A stretch of DNA of 6,813 bases from Kiritimatiellia bacterium (GCA_018400335.1 JAGYMT010000097.1:1-6813), one strand, 5' to 3'; shown: positions 1 through 6,173, counted from the stretch's first letter. A program made the numbers and translations. Notes: generated by a model from the sequence alone, not told the origin.

Positions 1-107
1 TTGCAACCGGCTTTCCGCCATTTTTCACCACCCACCTGCAGCGCTTGTGCCGCAGGCGGGCGGGCAGGCTGGCGGATCTTCGATATGGTGGCGCAGGCGG
101 TCTGGAC

Positions 108-126
108 GCCAGGATAAAATCCTGGC
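108..126. repeat. Perfect inverted repeat, 8-bp arms, 3-nt spacer
   Basis: GCCAGGAT (108-115) and ATCCTGGC (119-126) are perfect reverse complements separated by AAA. It could form a hairpin in RNA or be a dyad protein site. There is no adjacent T-run, so it is not an obvious terminator. It lies about 160 bp upstream of the antiporter start. Confidence 0.6.
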
Positions 127-191
127 CGACATGGTGGTGCGAGTATGAAAGCAGAAGATGCGCGACGGCGCTTTGTGGCAAACTTTCTCTT

Positions 192-240
192 TCCCGCAAA
201 GGCGGGACAACTGAGCTCCGACCGCTGAGAGAGTCGGAGC
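192..240. repeat. Two tandem hairpins before the antiporter
   Basis: Two hairpins lie side by side. TCCCGC (192-197) pairs with GCGGGA (202-207) around a 4-nt loop. GCTCCGAC (215-222) pairs with GTCGGAGC (233-240) around a 10-nt loop. They end 45 bp before the antiporter ATG, so they would fall in its 5' leader if transcription starts further upstream. The second has the same geometry and a very similar arm sequence to the hairpin at 6550-6575, which suggests a dispersed repeat family and not a site specific to this gene. Confidence 0.55.
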
Positions 241-272
241 GAAGCGAAGGTTACCCTTGAACAATTCCACGC

Positions 273-277
273 AAGGA
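273..277 (+). promoter_or_regulatory. Ribosome binding site of the antiporter
   Basis: AAGGA lies 8 nt before the ATG at 286 and supports that start. Residue 8 onward forms the first membrane helix, as expected for an intact N-terminus. Confidence 0.65.
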
Positions 278-285
278 ATACTGAC

Positions 286-2751
286 ATGCTTCCCGTAACA
301 GATCCGATACTGGTTTTTGCTATATTGATCCTGACGATCCTGGTCGCGCCTTTTCTTGCCAGGCGTCTGCGAGTTCCGGACATAGTGCTTCTGCTCCTGG
401 CCGGCGTTCTGCTTGGACCCAACGGGTTTGAGGTGCTGGAGCGGTCTTCAGCCGTGGTGCTTTTCGGCAGTGTGGGATTGCTCTATATCATGTTCCTGGC
501 CGGACTTGAAATTGACCTGCACAATTTCTCGCGAACCGGACACCGCAGCATTATATTCGGCCTGCTGACCTTCCTGATACCAATGGTATTCGGCTCACTG
601 GCGGGCCGACACATCCTCGGGTTTTCGTGGCCCACGTCAATTCTGCTTGCCAGCATGTTCGCGTCGCACACGCTTCTTGCCTATCCAATTGCCAGCCGTC
701 TCGGGATTTCCCGCAGCGAACCGGTTGCGGTAACAGTCGGCGCCACGCTCATCACGGATATCCTGGCGCTGCTGGTCCTGGCGGTGATAGCGGATGCCGC
801 GCGCGGGATTAGCTTGAACGCGGAATTCTGGATCAGCATAGCGGTCGGACTGATCCTTCTCGTGGTCGCGGCCTGGCAGGGCATTCCCCGCCTTGCGCGC
901 TGGTTCTTTCACAGGGTTACTGAAGAGGGAAACACGCAATACCTGTTCGTACTCTGCATCGTGTGCATATTCTCGTATTTCTCGCACGCGGCAAAAATGG
1001 AGCCCATCATAGGAGCCTTTCTCGTTGGCGCGGCCTTGAACAGACTCATTCCCGAGCAGAGCGTCCTCATGAACAGGGTTGTCTTCGCGGGAGAGACGCT
1101 GTTCATCCCGTTCTTCCTGATCTCCGTGGGAATGCTGGTGGATCCATTGGCGCTGATCAACAACCCGCGAAGCTGGCTCGTGGCCGGAGTGATGATCGCG
1201 GCCGTTATCGCCACGAAATATGCCGCAACGTGGATCTCGGGGAAGGCATTCGGATACAAGGCGGATGAGCGCCGCGTCATGTTGGGCTTGAGCGTGGTGC
1301 AGGCGGCAGCCACGCTCGCGGCAGTGCTCGTGGGCTACGACCTGAAAATATTCGACGAAACCGTCCTCAACGGGGCAATCGCGATGATAGCCGTCACGTG
1401 TCCGCTCGGCGCATGGATGGTTGACCGATACGGCAGGAAGATTGCCGACGGAATAGAGGTGCGCGCAAGGCCGTCCGGACTCGATCAGAGGATTCTCGCT
1501 CTCATCGCGAATCCCGTCATCGCAACGAGAATTATGAATTTCGCGTTCGTCCTGCGGGACACGTCAAGGCCGGGGGCAATCCATCCCGTAACAGTCGTCC
1601 GCGACGATGGCGACACGGATGAGGCCGTGGCAAGGGGGGAGAAACTCCTGGCGCATTGCCTCACGCATGCCGCCTCCGCGGACATCCCCGTTGACCCGTC
1701 CGTTCACGTGGATGTAAACGTGTCTGACGCCATCATCCGGTCGGCAAAGGAGCTGCGCTCCAGCGTCGTGATAGCCGGCTGGCATGAGCCCCGCACATCC
1801 AGGAGAAGGCTCTTCGGCTCGATCATGATCAGGCTCCTTGAGGCATGTCCGCCGCGGCTGCTGATATGCCGCTTCGCGCGCCCGCTCAACACAAACAAGC
1901 GCATGCTTGTCCTGTTCCCGCCTCTTGCCGCAAGGCGCGGTGACTCCGGCGCGCTGCTGCGCGACATCAAGCACCTCTCGCAACAGACAGGAACTGATAT
2001 CATCGCGTACCTTGCGGGGAGTGGTACGGAAGAAATTGGCGGCAGGCTCAAGTCAACACAGCCGGCCCGTCCTCTTTCCATTGTCCAGGCGGAGTCACTA
2101 TCCGGCGCACGCACGAAACTTCTCGCGGACATTCGGGAGAACGACCTGGTCATTCTGCAGGGAGAGCGAAGAAGCAGCCCGCTTTGGTCTCCCACGCACG
2201 ACAAGCTCGCGGAGATGATACTCACCCGTTTCCCGCAAACCAACGCGATCATCGCCTATCCCGAAATGACTTCCGCCGGAGATTATTACCCGCTGCCTCA
2301 CTCAGCGGCATCAATCAACAGCCCTCTCACGTTTTTGCCTTGCGATCTGAAGGACGAAGCGGAACTGAGCAGGGCGCTGGAAATAATGACGGCGACGGCA
2401 TTTCCCGGCAATGCGGCGGCATCCGCCCAGGCCCATGCGCTACTTGTGAAGGCGGCCGAAACCTACCCCGTGGAAATGCCGGCGGAGACCATTCTGCTTC
2501 ACGCCCACTGCCAAAACGTCGACAGCCCCTTGCTTATCGTAGGCCGCGGACGGAATTGCTGCGCCATGACGGACCTCAAGTCCTCGCCCCGAATCATCCT
2601 GGCGTTGCTGAGCCCGGCATCAAGTCCGCCAGAGGCGCACTTGAGAACGCTCGCGGAACTCGGGCGGCGCTTTCATGACAAGTCAACCGTTCAAAGACTC
2701 GTCGCCGCGGTTGACGCGAAAGAGATTTGCTCGATTCTGGTGGACAGGTGA
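286..2751 (+). CDS. CPA2-type cation:proton antiporter with Usp-like and EIIA-like C-terminal domains
   Basis: This is an inner-membrane monovalent-cation/proton exchanger, presumably for Na+ or K+ homeostasis and pH control. Residues 1-385 contain about 12-13 hydrophobic helices with family hallmarks: LAGVLLGPNGFEVLE (38-52), FLAGLEIDL (70-78), an SHTLL segment near 127-131, the ion-binding helix with T157-D158, GAFLVGAALNR (243-253) and PFFLISVGMLVDP (275-287). The tail is soluble. Residues 400-532 look like a universal stress protein domain, with G498 and G511-S512 resembling the Usp G...GS phosphate loop. Residues 537-660 look like a second, weaker copy. Residues 681-821 resemble PTS EIIA (mannitol/fructose/Ntr type), with H739 where the phosphorylatable His would be. 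No Rossmann-type TrkA-N domain is visible, so it is not a standard KefB/KefC. The start is supported by AAGGA at 273-277, 8 nt before ATG. The cation and the tail's ligand are unknown. Family assignment is solid, and the Usp and EIIA assignments are by eye. Confidence 0.9.
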   Translation: MLPVTDPILVFAILILTILVAPFLARRLRVPDIVLLLLAGVLLGPNGFEVLERSSAVVLFGSVGLLYIMFLAGLEIDLHNFSRTGHRSIIFGLLTFLIPMVFGSLAGRHILGFSWPTSILLASMFASHTLLAYPIASRLGISRSEPVAVTVGATLITDILALLVLAVIADAARGISLNAEFWISIAVGLILLVVAAWQGIPRLARWFFHRVTEEGNTQYLFVLCIVCIFSYFSHAAKMEPIIGAFLVGAALNRLIPEQSVLMNRVVFAGETLFIPFFLISVGMLVDPLALINNPRSWLVAGVMIAAVIATKYAATWISGKAFGYKADERRVMLGLSVVQAAATLAAVLVGYDLKIFDETVLNGAIAMIAVTCPLGAWMVDRYGRKIADGIEVRARPSGLDQRILALIANPVIATRIMNFAFVLRDTSRPGAIHPVTVVRDDGDTDEAVARGEKLLAHCLTHAASADIPVDPSVHVDVNVSDAIIRSAKELRSSVVIAGWHEPRTSRRRLFGSIMIRLLEACPPRLLICRFARPLNTNKRMLVLFPPLAARRGDSGALLRDIKHLSQQTGTDIIAYLAGSGTEEIGGRLKSTQPARPLSIVQAESLSGARTKLLADIRENDLVILQGERRSSPLWSPTHDKLAEMILTRFPQTNAIIAYPEMTSAGDYYPLPHSAASINSPLTFLPCDLKDEAELSRALEIMTATAFPGNAAASAQAHALLVKAAETYPVEMPAETILLHAHCQNVDSPLLIVGRGRNCCAMTDLKSSPRIILALLSPASSPPEAHLRTLAELGRRFHDKSTVQRLVAAVDAKEICSILVDR

Positions 2752-2772
2752 ATTCTCGTTATGACTTGGTCC

Positions 2773-2863
2773 CCTGCCGCCTCGCGCGGCAGGAGCATGA
2801 GATTGGGGTGCAAAGGCGCGCCTTTTCACCCCAATCTCACACTCCCGCGACCAAGGTCGCGGG
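2773..2863. repeat. Cluster of three strong hairpins after the antiporter
   Basis: Three inverted repeats follow one another, starting 22 bp after the antiporter stop. CCTGCCGC (2773-2780) pairs with GCGGCAGG (2786-2793). A 42-nt near-perfect palindrome spans 2798-2839, with outer arms TGAGATTGGGGTG and CACCCCAATCTCA, inner arms AAAGGCG and CGCCTTT, and a single C/T mismatch. CCCGCGACC (2844-2852) pairs with GGTCGCGGG (2855-2863) around an AA loop. There is no T-run, so a Rho-independent terminator is not clear. The cluster could protect the mRNA 3' end or be a REP-like dispersed repeat. Confidence 0.7.
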
Positions 2864-2886
2864 GGAGCGGCCATAATTAGAATTGC
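2855..2886 (+). repeat. 32-nt direct repeat, copy 1
   Basis: This copy matches 3307-3338 at 29 of 32 positions, including the shared core AATTAGAATTGC at its right end. Its left 9 bases also form the right arm of the third hairpin in the preceding cluster. The two copies bracket the 420-bp tract 2887-3306. Confidence 0.7.
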
Positions 2887-2918
2887 TGATGACAATAGCA
2901 TATGCCTGGAATTCGCCT

Positions 2919-3039
2919 GAATGTCCAACAGCCAGCACGGAATGTCCAATATCCAAGGCAATGTCCGGAAACACGGATAAGTCAATAAAGCGCTATGCAT
3001 CTTCACTTGTTCGGTTGGAAATTCCTTGTTGGATATTGG
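2919..3039. repeat. GAATGTCCAA / TTGGATATTGG repeat tract
   Basis: GAATGTCCAA occurs at 2919-2928 and 2940-2949, with a degenerate AATGTCC at 2960-2966. CCAATATCCAA (2946-2956) is the perfect reverse complement of TTGGATATTGG (3029-3039). Read on the minus strand, the tract yields the repeated Leu-Asp-Ile pattern that I recall from spurious ORFs in PVC-type genomes. It looks like non-coding repetitive spacer of unknown origin. Confidence 0.55.
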
Positions 3040-3078
3040 GTGTTCCGCGGAAAGAATGAAGAAAGGATGACGGGGATA

Positions 3079-3180
3079 ATCGTCCTCGTCCTCAGTGAGC
3101 GGAGCGAACGGTCCTCGTCCTCGAAAAAGCGACTGGGAGGAATCGAGGACGACGACGAGGACGACGACGAGGACGAGAGG
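3079..3180. repeat. CCTCGTCC / GAGGACGACGAC low-complexity tract
   Basis: The right part is a tandem array: GAGGACGACGAC at 3145-3156 and 3157-3168, then a partial unit ending at 3180. The left part carries the complementary CGTCCTCGTCCTC at about 3081-3093 and again near 3110-3122. TCGTCCTCGA (3115-3124) pairs perfectly with TCGAGGACGA (3143-3152) around an 18-nt loop, so the tract can fold. Translation would give poly-Asp/Glu or poly-Ser, which is typical of spurious ORFs. Confidence 0.65.
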
Positions 3181-3259
3181 GTAGAGACGGAGGTTGCCGG
3201 AGCGACTGAACGAGGGAGAAAAACGCAGAACCAGCCCCTGCACGGTACGTCGCTACCAT

Positions 3260-3291
3260 GCCGCCCGTGAGGGGCGGCGTTCCGCGTTTTT
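3260..3291 (+). terminator. Terminator-like hairpin with T-run
   Basis: GCCGCCC (3260-3266) pairs with GGGCGGC (3272-3278) around a GTGAG loop, and a run of five T follows at 3287-3291. The eight bases between stem and T-run make it atypical for a Rho-independent terminator. It lies about 510 bp after the antiporter stop and 87 bp before the peptidase start, so it could insulate the two genes. Confidence 0.35.
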
Positions 3292-3306
3292 AGCTTAACA
3301 CCTACG

Positions 3307-3338
3307 GGTCGCGGGGGGTCGGCCAAAATTAGAATTGC
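3307..3338 (+). repeat. 32-nt direct repeat, copy 2
   Basis: This is the partner of 2855-2886, with 29 of 32 identical bases. The copy contains the in-frame TAG (3330-3332) that bars any upstream extension of the peptidase reading frame. A small hairpin, GCCGG (3337-3341) with CCGGC (3348-3352), overlaps its right end. Confidence 0.7.
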
Positions 3339-3364
3339 CGGGAAAGACCGGCTCGGACCGCTTC

Positions 3365-3370
3365 AAGGAG
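3365..3370 (+). promoter_or_regulatory. Strong ribosome binding site of the M14 fragment
   Basis: AAGGAG sits 7 nt upstream of the ATG at 3378. This near-consensus site argues that the short protein is translated from this start, even though its family domain is incomplete. Confidence 0.65.
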
Positions 3371-3377
3371 AAAGGAA

Positions 3378-3938
3378 ATGCGAAATAGGCTGGCGGACCT
3401 GCTTGCGGACGTTTCCATGGATTTCCCGGTGAAGAAATACGCGGATGAGGCCGGCCGGGAGATATACGATCCCACCGGCCCGTCCGGCAACCGCGTTCTC
3501 AAACCCGACCCTGAGATCTACGACGGCAAGGGAGCGTGCCCTTTTTCAGAACCGGAGACGCAACTGATCCGCGATTGCTTCGCGCGGCACACCGTGAAGG
3601 GGTTTCTGGATTTCCACGTGATGAACCCGTGGCAGGGGAACAACACCGACTACATAAGCCGACTCGGGAACGGGCCGGATCTGGCCGGTCTGGTTGATGC
3701 CGGCATCGCCAAGGTGAATGCGAGGCATTCCGGGGCTGCGCTGCCGGCAACGCGGCATATGGTGATGGATGAGTATGACGGCGGCGCGCCCTATTCCGTG
3801 AATTGGGCGCGGAACACGATGGGTGTGCCCGCCTATTGCTGGGAGACCGGCACGGGGTTGCCGGAAGAGTTGTGGACCGATGCATACATGGAAATCCTGT
3901 GCCGTGCCATATCGTGGATTGACTCCGAGAACGGATAA
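3378..3938 (+). CDS. C-terminal half of an M14-type zinc carboxypeptidase, possibly a truncated gene
   Basis: The 186-residue protein aligns by eye with the second half of M14 metallocarboxypeptidases. G37-N38-R39 resembles the Asn-Arg substrate-carboxylate motif (N144-R145 in carboxypeptidase A). CPFSEPETQLIRD (54-66) is the classic SEPET segment. FLDFH with H80 matches the third zinc ligand (H196). YDGGAPYSVNWA (133-144) precedes CWET, where E156 matches the catalytic Glu (E270). Missing is roughly the first 130 residues of the domain, which carry the HxxE zinc ligands. An in-frame TAG at 3330-3332 excludes extension, and the upstream DNA is repeat tract. The strong AAGGAG and intact frame suggest it is expressed, or that the truncation is recent. 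With one zinc ligand it is probably not a working peptidase. It could be a pseudogene remnant or a repurposed fold. There is no signal peptide. Confidence 0.65.
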   Translation: MRNRLADLLADVSMDFPVKKYADEAGREIYDPTGPSGNRVLKPDPEIYDGKGACPFSEPETQLIRDCFARHTVKGFLDFHVMNPWQGNNTDYISRLGNGPDLAGLVDAGIAKVNARHSGAALPATRHMVMDEYDGGAPYSVNWARNTMGVPAYCWETGTGLPEELWTDAYMEILCRAISWIDSENG

Positions 3939-4061
3939 CGATCCGACCTCGCCAAGGCTGCGCCGGACAGGGTAGAGAGGGTCCCAACCCGCCCTCAACG
4001 CCGGCGCGCAGCGCCTGCGGGCAGGTCGTCCACCGTTCAAACATGGAGCGCCAACGTTCAC
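3939..4061. other. Spacer between convergent genes
   Basis: This 123-bp stretch separates the stop of the peptidase fragment from the stop of the lyase. It holds a small dyad, GGCGC (4003-4007) with GCGCC (4011-4015). It also holds a 21-nt segment at 3949-3969 that matches 6628-6648 at 19 positions. There is no T-run that would make a clear terminator for either gene. Confidence 0.5.
3949..3969 (+). repeat. 21-nt dispersed repeat, copy 1
   Basis: The segment starts TCGCCAAGGCT and ends CGGACA. It matches 6628-6648 at 19 of 21 positions; the other copy lies in the spacer on the far side of the lyase gene. It probably belongs to a family of dispersed intergenic sequence. Confidence 0.5.
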
Positions 4062-6173
4062 TCACCCTGACGTCGCGCCGTCAGCCATCGTGTGGACAAT
4101 GGAAAGCGTTTCCTTGCCGGAAGCATCGAGTCTGCGGAACGCAAACCATCCCCATGCGTGTTGTCCGCCCAAGTCGAGCTCGGCGTCATAATCCTTGTGC
4201 GATACGCAGAGTTCGTCGGAGCCGTTCTCGTGTATGATGGAAAGCGCTGTCGCTTCGCCGGCCCCCGCGGCCTCGCCGTTGACGGAGCAGGATAGGCGCC
4301 GCAGGCGCGGCGTCTTCCCCTGCGCTTGCGTCGGCGAGATCAACCATGCCGCTCCCGCATCGGCGGCGCGCAGGCGCGCGACGAAAGCAGGGTGCTCAAC
4401 GGGATTCAGTTTCCTCACCGCCATGTAGGCTTCAAACCCGGGCGACGTAGCCGCCTCAAAGACGATGCCGTCCTCTTCCGGGGAGCTGACGATGAGGTCC
4501 GCTTTTTCTCCCCGGAGCCGCACGGATCGGCCGAGCGCCTCGCCCGGAACGCAGGAATGCCACCATGCTTCGTAAGTGTTTTCGCGATTCGACAGGAGCC
4601 GGTCTATCACTATCCAGTAAGACGGTTCGGCTTTGCAGAAGAAGATCTTGCGCGCATGTATGATCTCGGTTTCGGGAAGCGCCATGTAGCCTTCGTGGAC
4701 ACCGTGCAGAAAGTCGTGGTTCTCGTCGCTGATCCAGCGGCGGAAGCGGGGCATGGTGATGCTCGACCAGCGCCATTCGTTGACGATCTCCTGCTGCTCG
4801 CGTCCTTCGACGGCGAGGCAATTGTGCGCCGCAGTGCTTTGATCGTAAAGGCGTCCCGGCGTGGGGCCGTAGGGTGCGCAGCCCATCTCGCCGAGGAATC
4901 GCTCGCCGCGGGCATGAACTTCCAACGCGAAGATATCGTTGTGTCCATGGCTCGTAACGATTGTTCCGCGCACCGCTCCGGCCATGGCGAGGTATGAAGC
5001 CTCGCGTGTCGGACTGTTGCGGAGAGCCGCATAGCCTGTCGGACACAAAAGGAGCGACACATGGTTTGGATCGCGTTTCGGAGTCTCTTCGTAAACCTCC
5101 GCTCCGGCCAGACCCGTGCGCCAGAAGACGCATGACGGAAGGACGCCGGGCTCCTTCCCGGCGGATGCGCGCGAATGTTCGCGGAAGGTTTCCGCATACC
5201 ATTTGCATTCTCCGTCGCCCGCGAGCGCCGCGCCGAGGGACGCGAGGCTCAACAGGCCTCCGGGCGCGTGTCCGCCGTCGCCGAAGGACGGCAGACCTCC
5301 GCTCGGACTGGCCAGACGCAGAAGAAATTTGGTCGCGTTCAACAGCCGGGGCAGGAACTCTGCGGACAAGACGATGTCGTTGCGGCTCGCAAGCTGGTAG
5401 GCATCCCAAAGATAATGAAGCGAGCCGTTCTGATAGCCTATGCATGTTTCGCGCGCTCCGCCGTCGGCCCTGTAATGGCTGCGGACATGATCTTCCACCA
5501 CGCTCATGCCCGTTCGCAGGTAAAAAGCGGACCTCGCCAATTCGGGAAAGAGCGCGCCAACGAAAGGCAGGCAGGCCATGCCGTGCAGATACCAGTTATG
5601 CCCCTCCGGACCGAGCATCCTGTGTCCCCATTGGCTTGTGTGAACGTCCCATGCGTTCGCCGTAATGGCCTGCAAATGATCCAGCCACGCGATGCGGCCG
5701 TCGAGAGAAAAGCCCGGACAATCAAGCAGCATAAACCAGGCGTCGAGCTCCAATGCGCCTTGGGCTCCATTAAAACTGCTCCAGTTGAACATTTCTCCCG
5801 TGGGAACGGAAGTGTAGAAACGCTGAAATGCCGCGCCGTAGGAAGGATCGCCGGTGAACCACCAGGCTTCGCCGAGCGCACGCACACCGCTGAGCGCCCT
5901 GGGTTTTTGCGCATCCTCGACGGACATTCCGGCAATCCGATCCGCCGCGGCCGCATTGAATTTGTCATACGCCGGATAATTGCGGCGCAGAAACGCGAGT
6001 ATTTCATCCTTGCGTTCATACTCGAAACGGAACGCGCCACGGCCGGGGCGCGCGAGACGATCGAGCAATTCAGCCGCAGGAGCGTCCGCCTTATCAAGGC
6101 CGCAAAGGCACGGATGGTTCATGTCCAAAGCTGCAAGAAGACTTGATTTTTTATCGTGATTATCATCTGACAC
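4062..6173 (-). CDS. Heparinase II/III-family polysaccharide lyase
   Basis: This 703-residue enzyme probably cleaves uronic-acid-containing oligosaccharides by beta-elimination. Residues about 50-380 form the alpha/alpha-toroid: GPEGHNWYLHGMACLPF (188-204) with H192-N193, RADGGARETCIGYQNG (235-250) with Y247, and LPSFGDGG (294-301). H192 and Y247 are 55 residues apart, as I recall for the catalytic His/Tyr pair of Pedobacter heparinase II. Residues about 385-700 are the beta-sandwich Heparinase_II_III domain, with SHGHND (408-413), GERFLGEMG (423-431) and AAHNCLAVEGREQ (448-460). H411, E429 and H450 sit where a structural zinc is bound; the family usually has Asp in place of E429. The hydrophilic N-terminus shows no signal peptide, so it probably acts in the cytoplasm on imported oligosaccharides. 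The GTG start is set by AAAGGG 7 nt upstream and an in-frame TGA at 6186-6188; the next ATG is codon 18 (6120-6122). Alginate, heparinoid or other substrate cannot be decided. Confidence 0.88.
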   Translation of the reverse strand: MSDDNHDKKSSLLAALDMNHPCLCGLDKADAPAAELLDRLARPGRGAFRFEYERKDEILAFLRRNYPAYDKFNAAAADRIAGMSVEDAQKPRALSGVRALGEAWWFTGDPSYGAAFQRFYTSVPTGEMFNWSSFNGAQGALELDAWFMLLDCPGFSLDGRIAWLDHLQAITANAWDVHTSQWGHRMLGPEGHNWYLHGMACLPFVGALFPELARSAFYLRTGMSVVEDHVRSHYRADGGARETCIGYQNGSLHYLWDAYQLASRNDIVLSAEFLPRLLNATKFLLRLASPSGGLPSFGDGGHAPGGLLSLASLGAALAGDGECKWYAETFREHSRASAGKEPGVLPSCVFWRTGLAGAEVYEETPKRDPNHVSLLLCPTGYAALRNSPTREASYLAMAGAVRGTIVTSHGHNDIFALEVHARGERFLGEMGCAPYGPTPGRLYDQSTAAHNCLAVEGREQQEIVNEWRWSSITMPRFRRWISDENHDFLHGVHEGYMALPETEIIHARKIFFCKAEPSYWIVIDRLLSNRENTYEAWWHSCVPGEALGRSVRLRGEKADLIVSSPEEDGIVFEAATSPGFEAYMAVRKLNPVEHPAFVARLRAADAGAAWLISPTQAQGKTPRLRRLSCSVNGEAAGAGEATALSIIHENGSDELCVSHKDYDAELDLGGQHAWGWFAFRRLDASGKETLSIVHTMADGATSG

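Larger units (their letters stand above)
1..285. other. Intergenic spacer upstream of the antiporter
   Basis: I see no credible gene here. The short open frames on both strands have no recognisable domain and run straight across the hairpins at 108-126, 192-207 and 215-240. The first 100 bases are rich in GGCGG and GCAGG tracts typical of non-coding spacer in this window. I could not find a convincing -35/-10 pair for the downstream antiporter gene. A gene truncated at the left window edge cannot be excluded, but nothing in the reading frames suggests one. Confidence 0.6.
2752..3377. other. 626-bp repeat-rich intergenic region
   Basis: No credible gene lies here. Open frames exist on both strands but give low-complexity products: poly-Ser or poly-Asp from the GAGGACGAC tract, and repeated Leu-Asp-Ile from the GGATATTGG tract. 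In order it contains three hairpins (2773-2863), the first copy of a 32-nt direct repeat (2855-2886), a tract of GAATGTCCAA-type repeats (2919-3039), a CCTCGTCC/GGACGAGG tract (3079-3180), a terminator-like hairpin (3260-3291) and the second copy of the direct repeat (3307-3338). It separates the antiporter from the peptidase fragment, so co-transcription is unlikely. Confidence 0.7.

Noticed and set aside
1..285. tRNA or other structured RNA gene before the antiporter
   Set aside because: Several small hairpins exist, but no cloverleaf, T-loop GTTCRA motif or riboswitch core could be assembled.
3145..3180. CRISPR array
   Set aside because: The repeats are contiguous 12-bp units without unique spacers, and no cas genes are present. 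The other repeat tracts in the window fail for the same reasons.
2683..3326. Minus-strand open frames across the repeat spacer
   Set aside because: The products are dominated by poly-Ser and Leu-Asp-Ile repeats derived from simple sequence, without domains or good start signals.
2855..3338. Insertion sequence bounded by direct repeats
   Set aside because: There is no transposase, no terminal inverted repeats inside the direct repeats, and the 32-nt repeats are too long and diverged to be an ordinary target-site duplication.
5175..6146. 323-codon open frame on the plus strand opposite the lyase
   Set aside because: It is antisense to a gene with clear family motifs, has no recognisable domain and is an expected shadow of GC-rich coding DNA. 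The same applies to 4961-5665 (+) and the alternative minus frames such as 4456-5445.
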